From NCBI RefSeq assembly GCF_004138325.1, contig NZ_SBLB01000008.1, positions 1-64,000 on the forward strand: a stretch of DNA of 64,000 bases, read 5' to 3'. The translations under genes and the position numbers were made by a program. The notes under the pieces were generated by a model, which did not search any database, was not told the origin of the DNA, and worked only from the letters and a program-made list of their open reading frames with translations. This DNA comes from Spirosoma sordidisoli (lineage in GTDB: Bacteria > Bacteroidota > Bacteroidia > Cytophagales > Spirosomataceae). Shown piece by piece: positions 52,023 to 60,351 of the stretch (within the stretch, counting starts at the first letter, position 1; the number at the start of each line of letters is the position of its first letter).

Positions 52023-53555
52023 ATGAAAAAAATAAGCCTTACGCTCACGCTGGTTGCCCTCCTGACCTGGATGAGCAGTTGCGAAGAAGGATTCGACACG
52101 CTAAACGTGAACCCTACGGCGGCTACCACGATTAACCCGGTTTTTGTCTTCAACAATGCCGTTGTCAACACGTCGTTCCCGACGTCGACCCTGGTTTTTG
52201 AACATGCCATTGTGCAGTACATGTACTCACCGAACTCGGGCGTACTGGCCGGCGGCAACTTCAACGTTGGGAACCCCGGCCCCACCGGCCAAAACGCGGG
52301 CATGTGGCAACGGTATTACCGCGACGTGATCCGGTACGTGGTCGATGTGATTTCTAAAACGAAGGATGATGCCAACCGGAGCAACCTGTACCACATGGCC
52401 CGCATCTGGAAAGCCTACGCGTTCATGGTCCTGACCGATACCTATGGCGATGTGCCGTATAAAGAGGCTGGACTAGGGTATCTGAGCGGAAACATCAGAC
52501 CCAAATACGACGCTCAGCAGGCTATCTATGAGGATATCATCAAAGAACTCACCGAGGCCACAGCGGCTCTGGACGCCAGCAAACCAACCGAAGCCGGTGA
52601 GGTCATGTTCGGCGGTAACATTCCCCGCTGGAAACGGTTCGGCAACTCGGTACTGTTTCGGGCCGGTATGCGTCTGACGAAAGTCAACCCGACGCTGGCG
52701 CAGTCGACGGCCCAGAAGGCCATTGCCGGCGGACTCATGCAGTCTAATGCCGACAACGGTATTGTTCGTAACAACGCTACCTTCAACAACCTGGTAGGAT
52801 CGCTGCTGAACTCGACCGAAGCGGCTAACTTTTACCTGACCCGCTATTTTGTCGATTACCTCCGCACAACCGGCGATCCCCGCCTGGCGTCGATTGCGGC
52901 TCGGTATGTAGGGGCCCGGAGCGGATCGGAGCAAACAGCGGCCCGCATCAACCGCGATCCGGCGGTGCAGATCGGTATGCCGCTCGGCTTCGACAACGGC
53001 ACCGTAGCCACGCAGGTAGCCGCCGACAAGCTGGCGAGCTTCTACGACTACTCACAGCTGGACCGCACGCGCCTGGGCAAGCTGGATGCACCAACCTTCC
53101 TGGTCACCTATGCCCAAACCCAGCTGTTGCTGGCCGAAGCGGCCCAACGGGGCTGGACAACCGGCAGCGCAGCCGACTACTACAAAGCGGGTGTTACGGC
53201 CCACATGCAGCAACTTGCCGATGCAGACGCTACCGCAGCAGTCCCGGCCGCAGCCATCACCGCTTATCTGGAGAAGAATCCGTACGATGCCGCCCGGGGT
53301 CTGGAGCTGATCAACACCCAGTACTGGCTCGCTTCGTTCCTGAACGGTCCCGAAGCATTTGCCAACTTCCGGCGCAGTGGTTTCCCCAAACTGACGCCCA
53401 ACCCGTATCCGGGCAAGGAAATCAAAGGCAGTTTCATCAACCGGATTCCGTATCCCGATTCCGAGATCGCCGTCAACCAGGCCAACGTAAGCGAAGCTTC
53501 GGCACGGCAGGGTGCCGACAACCTCGACACCCGTGTCTGGTGGGATAAACAGTAA
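52023..53555 (+). CDS. SusD/RagB-family nutrient-binding outer-membrane lipoprotein
   Basis: A protein of about 510 residues starting MKKISLTLTLVALLTWMSSC, with Cys20 the likely lipidated residue. After it, EEGFDTLNVNPTAATTINPV matches the N-terminus of the SusD-like_2 branch. TPR-like helices are seen with YHMARIWKAYAFMVLTDTYG and DVPYKEAGLG. FLVTYAQTQLLLAEAAQRGW and YWLASFLNGPEAFANFRRSG are typical C-terminal motifs. It caps the SusC barrel and captures its ligand. Confidence 0.94.
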   Translation: MKKISLTLTLVALLTWMSSCEEGFDTLNVNPTAATTINPVFVFNNAVVNTSFPTSTLVFEHAIVQYMYSPNSGVLAGGNFNVGNPGPTGQNAGMWQRYYRDVIRYVVDVISKTKDDANRSNLYHMARIWKAYAFMVLTDTYGDVPYKEAGLGYLSGNIRPKYDAQQAIYEDIIKELTEATAALDASKPTEAGEVMFGGNIPRWKRFGNSVLFRAGMRLTKVNPTLAQSTAQKAIAGGLMQSNADNGIVRNNATFNNLVGSLLNSTEAANFYLTRYFVDYLRTTGDPRLASIAARYVGARSGSEQTAARINRDPAVQIGMPLGFDNGTVATQVAADKLASFYDYSQLDRTRLGKLDAPTFLVTYAQTQLLLAEAAQRGWTTGSAADYYKAGVTAHMQQLADADATAAVPAAAITAYLEKNPYDAARGLELINTQYWLASFLNGPEAFANFRRSGFPKLTPNPYPGKEIKGSFINRIPYPDSEIAVNQANVSEASARQGADNLDTRVWWDKQ

Positions 53556-53574
53556 GGGCCCCAACTATCCGAAT

Positions 53575-53737
53575 CCGGGGTCCGTGGGGACACGGACCCC
53601 GGGCGCGGCTGCAAAAACCATCCGGCCAGAAGACGCCCCACCCCACCGCGGTCCGTGTCCCCACGGACCACTCGTGCGACAGCAAAAACCATCCGGTCAG
53701 GAGACGCAAGGGCCGGGCCGCCGGGCGGTTGCGTCTC
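53575..53737. repeat. Cluster of CCGTG-GGGA-CACGG hairpins after the SusCD operon
   Basis: A 12-bp stem CCGGGGTCCGTG-GGGA-CACGGACCCCGG lies at 53575-53602. GGTCCGTG-TCCC-CACGGACC lies at 53650-53669, with the following bases to 53678 identical to 37566-37594. GAGACGCAA (53701-53709) pairs with TTGCGTCTC (53729-53737). The phrase AAAACCATCCGG occurs twice. No gene is present. Confidence 0.75.
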
Positions 53738-53748
53738 TACGTGCAAAA

Positions 53749-53781
53749 CCCCGATCCGGTGGATCGGGGTTTTGTTATTTT
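53749..53781. terminator. Bidirectional intrinsic terminator
   Basis: CCCCGATCC-GGT-GGATCGGGG (53749-53769) is followed by TTTTGTTATTTT on the plus strand and preceded by AAAA, giving a short U tract on the minus strand. It serves the convergent SusD and small membrane protein genes. Confidence 0.85.
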
Positions 53782-53804
53782 GGATAATTCTGGGCGGTCC
53801 GGTT

Positions 53805-54176
53805 TTATTCGGCGCGGGGGTCAGATGGGGGGCTGCTCCACCGGCCACGTCCGGAACAGCGGTCACGCCAGCGGGCTTTCATCTGTTCGCGTTCTTCGGG
53901 GGTTATCTGCTGCCAGCGCTCGGCCATCTTTTCTTTCCAGGCTCTGCGGCCTTTCCAGCCACCCTCCCAGCCCCGGCCCCGAACACCATACCCACCGAAC
54001 AGGATGCGGCTGAGGAGTAACAGGCCCAGCGCCTGCCAGAAACCAATGGCCGATACCCCCAGGATAGAGGGCAGCAGCGCGTTCCAGAGCGTCATAACGG
54101 TCAGGCCAGCCAATCCGGCCAGTACGATAGCAAAGCCAAGAAAGCGGGCCGCCCGGCGAATCCAGAATCGTTTCAT
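53805..54176 (-). CDS. Small membrane protein with charged C-terminal helix
   Basis: A 123-residue protein with two hydrophobic helices at about 12-35 and 38-60 (FLGFAIVLAGLAGLTVMTLW and FWQALGLLLLSRILF). A Gly/Arg/Trp-rich segment and an amphipathic stretch AERWQQITPEEREQMKARWR follow. The latter resembles the LTxxQ-like helices of CpxP/Spy-type periplasmic sensors but is short. It lies 59 bases downstream of the ECF sigma factor gene and is probably co-transcribed. It could be a simple anti-sigma or sensor partner, but no anti-sigma domain is recognised. Confidence 0.7.
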   Translation of the reverse strand: MKRFWIRRAARFLGFAIVLAGLAGLTVMTLWNALLPSILGVSAIGFWQALGLLLLSRILFGGYGVRGRGWEGGWKGRRAWKEKMAERWQQITPEEREQMKARWRDRCSGRGRWSSPPSDPRAE

Positions 54177-54235
54177 TTGTCGATAGATGCGGTTACCCGC
54201 AGGGTGTTATAGTTCGTTACGGACACCAGACGTGA

Positions 54236-55045
54236 TTACTCGTTGAAAAAATCGTCGTACCAGTCGCGCAGGCGCTTGCGCAGGTGCAGCACCGCATAAC
54301 GCTTGCGCGACAGAAGCGTGTTGAGCGGCACCTGACCAGCGGCTGCTATATCGTTAAAACTGCGCCCTTCCAGCTCATGCTGCACAAAAACATCGCGCTG
54401 TTCGGCTGGTAGCTCGGCCAGCGCATCGGCCAGGGCTTCCATGAGCGTTTCGCGGAAGAACTCGCTTTCGGGTCCGGCCTCGTCGGTCATGGCGAGCCAT
54501 TCTCCCAGGATTGGCTGGTCGGGGTCGTCGTCGGCATAGGGCGGCTCGCTGAGCGAAATGGTTGGGGTTCGGTTCCGGCCACGATACCAGTCGCTGATTT
54601 TATTACGTGCCACGGCAAACAACCACGACGCCACTCGCCCAATGGGTTTGGCGGCCTGATACGCTTCGGTCAACTCCACGAAGACATCCTGCACTATATC
54701 TTCGGCATCGTCGGGGTCGGGCAGTCGCCGGCGTATGAAGGCCAGCAGCCGGGCCCGCTCCTGCCGAACGGTCTCGCTCAGCGGGCGTGTCGGCCCCAAC
54801 TCCTCATTACCGCCCAATCCTGCACTGGTCAGGGTCAGGGCATATTGCGGAGACAGGGCGTCGATAAACTGACTACTACGGGCTGGATTCACATTCGGTT
54901 TCGTTCGTACATACAGGTAGTCGGAAACAGAAGGAAAATATTGTCTGGCAAGTGCCCGCAGCCCGATCCTTATCGGAAGAGCGGAACGTACCGGGGACAA
55001 ACGGCGGGTTACCGGGCTAATAGCCAGCCATCTGCTCATCGGCAT
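54236..55045 (-). CDS. ECF-type RNA polymerase sigma factor
   Basis: Up to 269 residues. Sigma region 2 has RLPDPDDAEDIVQDVFVELT and ASWLFAVARNKISDWYRGRN. Region 4 has LAELPAEQRDVFVQHELEGR and SFNDIAAAGQVPLNTLLSRK with the HTH. The start is uncertain: the frame opens at 55045, overlapping the upstream gene by 29 bases, but the first 80-90 residues are atypical and an in-frame GTG at 54892 would give 218 residues, nearer the usual size. An acidic insert between regions 2 and 4 (PPYADDDPDQPILGEWL) is longer than usual. The target genes are unknown. Confidence 0.85.
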   Translation of the reverse strand: MPMSRWLAISPVTRRLSPVRSALPIRIGLRALARQYFPSVSDYLYVRTKPNVNPARSSQFIDALSPQYALTLTSAGLGGNEELGPTRPLSETVRQERARLLAFIRRRLPDPDDAEDIVQDVFVELTEAYQAAKPIGRVASWLFAVARNKISDWYRGRNRTPTISLSEPPYADDDPDQPILGEWLAMTDEAGPESEFFRETLMEALADALAELPAEQRDVFVQHELEGRSFNDIAAAGQVPLNTLLSRKRYAVLHLRKRLRDWYDDFFNE

Positions 55046-55292
55046 AGCACCACAGCCAGCGTTCGCCCGGCTCAGCCGAGGCTACGACCGGATGCTGGCT
55101 GGTATGATAATGCCGGGTGGCGTGTCTGTTGGGTGATGAGTCGCAGCAGAGGGTCGTGCCGCAGGTCTGGCACGTTCGGAGATGGACCCAGGAGTCGCCG
55201 GTTTTTATGCACTCCTCGCAGACATATTCCTGAGCCGAACGAACGTCGGTCAGCGCCGACAGATGGGTACAGAGTTGAGTTTGTTTTAGCAT
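55017..55292 (-). CDS. UBP-type zinc finger protein
   Basis: A 91-residue protein that is almost entirely one ZnF-UBP domain. The Cys/His pattern is CTHL near residue 8, YVCEECIKTGDSWVHLRTCQ, TCGTTLCCDSSPNRHATRHY and HTSQHPV, ending WLWCYADE. This binds several zinc ions. In eukaryotes the domain binds the free C-terminus of ubiquitin; in bacteria its ligand is not known. The gene is divergent from nhaA (67-base gap) and slightly overlaps the sigma factor frame downstream, so it may share that operon. Confidence 0.88.
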   Translation of the reverse strand: MLKQTQLCTHLSALTDVRSAQEYVCEECIKTGDSWVHLRTCQTCGTTLCCDSSPNRHATRHYHTSQHPVVASAEPGERWLWCYADEQMAGY

Positions 55293-55359
55293 CTCTAGCG
55301 GATTTACAGGTTGAACTTACGTTTATTTGCGTGAATTTTCCATGACTACATAGCCGCTT

Positions 55360-56664
55360 ATGAGCAACAGTTCTTTACTCCGGCGACTAGGGAAGCCGCT
55401 GATACAGCCCTTTGCCGAGTTTTTCCAGCGGGAGGCTTCCAGCGGCATTATCCTGCTTCTGAGCAGCATCGTAGCGCTTCTTCTGGCCAATACTGACGTC
55501 GGCATCGGCCGCTATTTCCCGGCCATCTGGGAAAACCATTTTTCGATAGCGGTGGGTAGCTTTCAGCTCGAAAAAAGCCTGTCGCACTGGGTCAACGACG
55601 GGCTCATGGCGCTGTTTTTCCTGATTGTCGGCCTCGAGATCAAGCGCGAGGTGCTGGAGGGGGAGCTGGCGTCGGTGCAGCAGGCCGTTCTGCCCATGGT
55701 TGGAGCGCTGGGCGGCATGTTGCTTCCCGCCGGGCTGTTCTGGCTCGTCAACCAGGGCACCCCCACGGCGGGCGGCTGGGGCATTCCGATGGCGACTGAT
55801 ATTGCCTTCGCGCTGGCCATCGTGAACCTGCTGGGCAACCGGGTTCCGCTCTCGCTGAAAGTGTTTCTGACGGCCCTGGCCATTGTCGACGACCTCGGCG
55901 CCGTACTCGTCATAGCCGTTTTTTACACCCAGTCTATCGCGGTTGATTATCTGGTCGGGGCCGGACTGGTCTGGGCTGGCCTGCTGTTGCTCAACCGGCT
56001 GGGCGTACGGGTCCTGAACGTCTATCTGCTGCTGGGGCTGGTATTGTGGTATCTGACGCTTAAGTCGGGCATACACGCTACCATAGCCGGGGTACTGCTG
56101 GCCATGGCGATTCCTTTCCGGACCCGCCTGACCGACCGCGCTGCCGTACAGCAACGGCTGAATACCATCCAGACGATGGTAGGTACCCAAAGCTGTATAG
56201 CCCGCGATGTCAGCGAAGAGCTGGAGTCGCTTTCAGAAGAGATCAGCTCACCCTCGCAGCGACTCGAACAGGTTCTGCACAGCCCGGTGGCATTTTTTAT
56301 CATTCCTTTCTTTGCGTTCTGTAACACGAGCATCACCATCGATCTGTCTACGCTGGGCCAGCTTACCGAACCGCTGGCACTGGGGGTTATGGCGGGGCTG
56401 CTCGTGGGAAAACCGGCGGGGGTTTTTCTGCTTTGCTACGGTACCGTACGGCTGGGCTGGGCGGCCCTTCCCGCCGATGTACGCTGGTCTCAGCTCCTGG
56501 GAGTTTCGGTACTGGCCGGTATTGGCTTCACGATGTCGATTTTCATCACCCTGCTTGCCTTCGACGGACAGCCCGCTCTTCAGGATTCGGCGAAGATTGC
56601 TATCCTGCTGGCGTCTCTGGTAGCCGGTCTGGCGGGCTATGGCCTGCTGCGTCGGGTATCGTAA
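55360..56664 (+). CDS. nhaA: Na+/H+ antiporter NhaA
   Basis: A 434-residue inner-membrane antiporter with about 12 helices. Signature elements are SSGIILLLSSIVALLLANTD, NDGLMALFFLIVGLEIKREV, GWGIPMATDIAFALAIVNLL and TALAIVDDLGAVLVIAVFYT, the last with the paired ion-binding Asp residues. KSGIHATIAGVLLAMAIP and VSVLAGIGFTMSIFITLLAF follow. It exports sodium using the proton gradient and keeps pH. The length is slightly above the E. coli protein because of a polar insert near residue 280. It is a single gene followed by a repeat array. Confidence 0.95.
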   Translation: MSNSSLLRRLGKPLIQPFAEFFQREASSGIILLLSSIVALLLANTDVGIGRYFPAIWENHFSIAVGSFQLEKSLSHWVNDGLMALFFLIVGLEIKREVLEGELASVQQAVLPMVGALGGMLLPAGLFWLVNQGTPTAGGWGIPMATDIAFALAIVNLLGNRVPLSLKVFLTALAIVDDLGAVLVIAVFYTQSIAVDYLVGAGLVWAGLLLLNRLGVRVLNVYLLLGLVLWYLTLKSGIHATIAGVLLAMAIPFRTRLTDRAAVQQRLNTIQTMVGTQSCIARDVSEELESLSEEISSPSQRLEQVLHSPVAFFIIPFFAFCNTSITIDLSTLGQLTEPLALGVMAGLLVGKPAGVFLLCYGTVRLGWAALPADVRWSQLLGVSVLAGIGFTMSIFITLLAFDGQPALQDSAKIAILLASLVAGLAGYGLLRRVS

Positions 56665-56720
56665 AAACGGGTATCGTTTATTGACGATGGGGTATTAATG
56701 GCACCGGTGGTTACGTGTTG

Positions 56721-57010
56721 CTACCGACGCTACGCTGTTATGTCCCTACGGGACGGTGGACGGGGTGTGATGGGTACCTACCGACGCTGCGCTGTGAAGG
56801 TCCTATGGACCTGTGGATGATCCTGAACGTTTGCTACCTGCGCTACCGACGCTGCGCTGTTATGTCCCTACGGGACGATGGATGGGGGTGATGGGTACCT
56901 ACCGACGCTGCGCTGTTGTGTCCCTACGGGACGATGGATGGGGGTGATGGGTACCTACCGACGCTGCGCTGTTGTGTCCCTACGGGACGGTGGACGGGGG
57001 TATGGGTGAT
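56721..57010. repeat. Five-copy tandem array of a 56-bp hairpin repeat
   Basis: Units start at 56721, 56778, 56843, 56899 and 56955 with CTACCGACGCTGCGCTGT (first copy CTACCGACGCTACGCTGT). The last three are spaced exactly 56 bases and differ at only a few positions. Each unit holds a stem GTCCC-TAC-GGGAC, except unit 2, which has AGGTCC-TAT-GGACCT, a change on both sides that keeps pairing. The array ends about 20 bases before the stop of the convergent histidine kinase gene. No gene is supported; small frames across it are repeat artefacts. Confidence 0.85.
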
Positions 57011-57031
57011 GCGATGGGTATCGACGTTACC

Positions 57032-58378
57032 CTATTGGCCTGGGGTTGGGGGCAAGAGTGGCAGGGATACGACGAAGGTGTTGTTTGTTTCTTCGACACG
57101 GGGGGTACGCTGGCCCAGCAGCTGGTATTTGTTCAGGATATTGAGCAACCCTTTCTGGGTGGAGCTGACCCGGTTGGCGGGCTTGCGCTGGAGGGTGTTA
57201 CTGATCGTTAGCCAACCGTCGGGCGTGGTCGACAGGCGGATAATCAGCGGCTGATCGGCCGAGACGATGTTGTGTTTGATCGCGTTTTCGAGCAGCAGGT
57301 GGAGGGTCAGTGGCGGAAGTCGATAGGCCAGCAACGAAGCGTCGATGTCCCTGATCAGGTCGATCCCACTGCCGTAGCGGGTTTTCAGCAGGTGGTAGTA
57401 GGAGTCGACAAACGTCAGCTCCGTTTGCAGGGTTGTCAGCTCGATATCGTTGGTTCGGAGCAGGTATCGATACACACTCGACATCTCATCGACGAACCGT
57501 TCGGCTTTGGCAGGCTCATCGGCAATCAGCGACGAGAGCGAGTTGAGGCTATTAAACAGAAAATGGGGGTTCAGCTGCGCCTGCAGGGCCATCATCTGTA
57601 CCGTAGCCATCTGCTGCTGAAGCTTTTCCGTAACCAGCTCGGCCTCTACCCGTTTCCGCTGCAGGTATTCGTGTTCGCGGGCAATTCGCTGCTCGACAAT
57701 GGCACTCCTGATGGCCCCCCGACGCTGCCGGTACCCCAGCACCAGCGTGAAACAAAGCAACTCGGCCAGAATCCCGAATTCCATATAAGTCAGCGGAGCC
57801 TGCAAAAACAGCAGGGGCGTATCGGCGGGTAGCCCGGTCATGGTCAGCACCATAGCTATAATACCACCGATCAGCAACAGCCCCGATCCCGTCGATACGT
57901 AGCGCGGCACCACGCCCCTCAGCCCACGAATCTGAACAATACCGAACGTGGCCAGGACAACAATCAGCAGCCGCATACTGGTATGAGCCGTATCATACGC
58001 GGCTGCGTACCAGGTGTCGAGGCCGAAACACAGCACGCCGATCAGGATGGCATAGAGTATGATAACGAGCCGGGCCAGCCGAAACAACCGAAACAGAACC
58101 GGCAGCCGTGCCTGTAGCTGAATCAGCGCATCGGCAAAATCGAAATAGATTAGGTAAGCCAGCATGGGCGCCACAGCCCGGACAAAATACAGAACCGAAC
58201 CCGGCACGTAAGCATTGATCTCGTCGACACGCAGGCCGAAATAAACGAGCCAGGCCAGCATGTACAGCGTATAAAGCCCATAAATACGCTCGCGGTAGAT
58301 AATCCACTGCACCACGTTCAGCAATAGAATAGAGCTGATCATGCCGGTAAACAGCAGATTCCAGGTGGCAAACGTCAT
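57032..58378 (-). CDS. LytS-type sensor histidine kinase with multi-helix membrane sensor
   Basis: A 448-residue kinase. Seven or so hydrophobic helices fill residues 5-220, like a 7TM-type sensor. A coiled linker (REHEYLQRKRVEAELVTEKL) leads to the His_kinase domain with QLNPHFLFNSLNSLSSLIAD (His272 the likely phosphorylated residue). The ATP-binding part has LLLENAIKHNIVSADQPLII and GLLNILNKYQLLG. It is encoded on the opposite strand from two similar kinases and the LytTR regulator and could feed that regulator. Confidence 0.9.
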   Translation of the reverse strand: MTFATWNLLFTGMISSILLLNVVQWIIYRERIYGLYTLYMLAWLVYFGLRVDEINAYVPGSVLYFVRAVAPMLAYLIYFDFADALIQLQARLPVLFRLFRLARLVIILYAILIGVLCFGLDTWYAAAYDTAHTSMRLLIVVLATFGIVQIRGLRGVVPRYVSTGSGLLLIGGIIAMVLTMTGLPADTPLLFLQAPLTYMEFGILAELLCFTLVLGYRQRRGAIRSAIVEQRIAREHEYLQRKRVEAELVTEKLQQQMATVQMMALQAQLNPHFLFNSLNSLSSLIADEPAKAERFVDEMSSVYRYLLRTNDIELTTLQTELTFVDSYYHLLKTRYGSGIDLIRDIDASLLAYRLPPLTLHLLLENAIKHNIVSADQPLIIRLSTTPDGWLTISNTLQRKPANRVSSTQKGLLNILNKYQLLGQRTPRVEETNNTFVVSLPLLPPTPGQ

Positions 58379-58463
58379 GATGGCGAACTTCTCTTAGTCA
58401 GGCGAAATAGAGCAAAATTTGCCAATAATGGTAGGTGAACGCAACGGCAGGCCTGATGAACCG

Positions 58464-58499
58464 GAAAAAGCCCCCGATGAACCGTCACACCAGGGGGCT
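58464..58499 (-). terminator. Intrinsic terminator after lipocalin-like gene
   Basis: On the minus strand AGCCCCC (58499-58493) pairs with GGGGGCT (58475-58469) around a 17-base loop and is followed by TTTTT. It lies 47 bases past the stop and separates this gene from the kinase gene downstream. Confidence 0.75.
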
Positions 58500-58545
58500 G
58501 AACCGAACGGGTCGGCTCGGCGGGTTTAGGAAGACTACGAGCCGG

Positions 58546-59049
58546 CTAGGGAACAGCTTTCCAGACTATGGTAGTCCGGAGCGGTTTGCCTTCTTCGGTA
58601 ACGGTTGCGTGGATTGTCAGGGTCTGGCTGGTCAGGTCGGCCACCTCCCAGGTCGTTACACTGCCGGCAGAGCCGTGGGTAATGGTAATGGTTCGGGTGG
58701 CGTAGTTGTACGTCCAGCTGCCGCCCCGCACGGCTTCCGTTTCGGGGGTGTCGCAGGTGATCTGGCCGTCGGTCGTAATCAGCTTCCCGGCCGGGTCGAA
58801 CACCAGCGCATTGTCGCGGTCGCAGGCGGGCATGAACGAGAGCAGGTCGGTATCCAGCTTCCCATCGCCATCGAAATCGGTTTGCGGATCGAGTCGAAAA
58901 GCCGTCATCTGCCAGCGGGGTCCAACAAAAGCCGGAGCGGCTACGGATGCGCTGCCGGGTGCCGGGCTGGCCTTATCCTGTTTACAGGCTACCGTTCCGA
59001 GCAGAACGCCCAGCAGAACACCGGGCAATAAAATTATCATGCGTTTCAT
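58546..59049 (-). CDS. Lipocalin-like lipoprotein
   Basis: A protein of about 167 residues starting MKRMIILLPGVLLGVLLGTV, then AC: a lipoprotein signal. The mature domain resembles small lipocalin-like proteins of Bacteroidota, with GPRWQMTAFRLDPQTDFDGD, DLLSFMPACDRDNALVFDPA and GKLITTDGQ, then WTYNYATRTITITHGSAGSV and TSQTLTIHATV. The order is the start strand, C-D/N motif and repeating beta strands typical of this group. Ligand and role are unknown. The frame upstream to 59100 is not used. Confidence 0.75.
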   Translation of the reverse strand: MKRMIILLPGVLLGVLLGTVACKQDKASPAPGSASVAAPAFVGPRWQMTAFRLDPQTDFDGDGKLDTDLLSFMPACDRDNALVFDPAGKLITTDGQITCDTPETEAVRGGSWTYNYATRTITITHGSAGSVTTWEVADLTSQTLTIHATVTEEGKPLRTTIVWKAVP

Positions 59050-59286
59050 CGTATTGTTGTTGATTTTTAGAGGAAAGAGTGCTGTCGTTTGACAGGGCAA
59101 AGGTGGCCTCCCCCGGGCGGGTTGCCAGTGCTGTTCCGGATCAGAGCGCAGAGTCGGCCCTTAGACCGGAATAAATTGCATTTCAACCGCCAATCCTGCG
59201 TATTCATCGGCGTTCCAATTGGGGGTTCGTACAAAATGGATCAAGTTTGAGCAAGAATTAGTTAGCAACCGTTTCCTTTATTTTTT

Positions 59287-60333
59287 GTGGAGCGCCCCAA
59301 CGACAAATGGTTCAGACGCCTGGGTATACCCGCCCTGATTATGCTGGTGAACCTGTTTTACCTGCGTGACTATCAGTACAATCTGGTAACGTATTTCAGC
59401 TGGGTAGCCGTGGGGGTCGTATACCTGATTCCGGTCTGGGCGCTGGTGGTTCAGTGGCTGATGTTCGTTCGTCGGCGTTACCACCGGATTCGGCAGACGC
59501 ACCGCCGGATCGTGGTCACCTTCATCGGCTATGTGCTGATCACGCTGGTGTCGCAGCTGCTGTTCACCACCGCCATCGACCATTCGGGTCTGGCTGCTAA
59601 ACCGCTGACTATCCGCTCCTACGTCGTCAATGTGCTGGTTGGCTTTTTCGCGACGGTTCTGGTGGGGGCTATCTATGAAATCATCTACTACCTCCGGCTT
59701 TATCGGCTGGCCGTTGCCGAGAGTCAGGCCGTACAGCAGGCCAGCCTGCAAAGCCAGCTCGACAGCCTCAGGAGCCAGGTCAATCCCCATTTTCTGTTCA
59801 ACAGCCTCAACGCCCTGTCGGCCCTGATCAGCGAAGACCGAACCCGCGCTAACGATTTTCTCGATGAGCTGGCCACCGTGTATCGCTACCTGCTCCAGAC
59901 CGAGAAACAGCAGCTGGTGCCGCTAAAGACCGAGCTTACCTTTATCCGGTCGTTTCTCTACCTGTTCAAAACCCGCTACGGGGCCGCGTTCACGTATCGG
60001 ATCGACGTTGACGACGCCCTGCTCGACCGGCTTCTGCCCCCGCTGACGCTCCAGACGCTGGTCGAAAACGCCACTCGGCACAACATCATCGAGGCAGCCA
60101 AACCGCTCTGCATCCGTATCTACACCCAAGATAACGCGCTGTTGGTCAGCAACACCCTCCAGCGCCGAACCCGCCTGCTCGATACCCAGCCCGGCGGCCT
60201 GGATCGGCTCATCAGCCGATACCTTGTGCTGCATCTGCCCCCACCCCAGATCGTCGACGATGGCTCTCTGTTCAGCGTTCGGCTGCCGCTCGTTGCCAAG
60301 AGTGTAGAGAGTGCGGTGCTGCTGAAAGTCTGA
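59287..60333 (+). CDS. LytS-type sensor histidine kinase (first of tandem pair)
   Basis: A 348-residue kinase with a GTG start (MERPNDKWFRRLGIPALIML). Four membrane helices span residues 12-140. The catalytic part has QVNPHFLFNSLNALSALISE (His168) and LVENATRHNII. The glycine-rich ATP lid is weak (PGGLDRLISRYLVLHL instead of a G-x-G-L pattern), so kinase activity may be reduced. It is followed after 18 bases by a second kinase of the same design and then by a LytTR response regulator. Confidence 0.88.
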   Translation: MERPNDKWFRRLGIPALIMLVNLFYLRDYQYNLVTYFSWVAVGVVYLIPVWALVVQWLMFVRRRYHRIRQTHRRIVVTFIGYVLITLVSQLLFTTAIDHSGLAAKPLTIRSYVVNVLVGFFATVLVGAIYEIIYYLRLYRLAVAESQAVQQASLQSQLDSLRSQVNPHFLFNSLNALSALISEDRTRANDFLDELATVYRYLLQTEKQQLVPLKTELTFIRSFLYLFKTRYGAAFTYRIDVDDALLDRLLPPLTLQTLVENATRHNIIEAAKPLCIRIYTQDNALLVSNTLQRRTRLLDTQPGGLDRLISRYLVLHLPPPQIVDDGSLFSVRLPLVAKSVESAVLLKV

Positions 60334-60351
60334 CCTAACCTGCTCCCGACC

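Noticed and set aside
53264-53866. 200-codon minus-strand frame over the end of SusD and the hairpin cluster
   Set aside because: It runs antisense to the conserved SusD C-terminus and through the repeats and terminator.
56721-57010. Tandem 56-bp array as a CRISPR
   Set aside because: The units abut with no variable spacers between identical repeats, and no cas gene is present. It is a tandem repeat with an internal hairpin.
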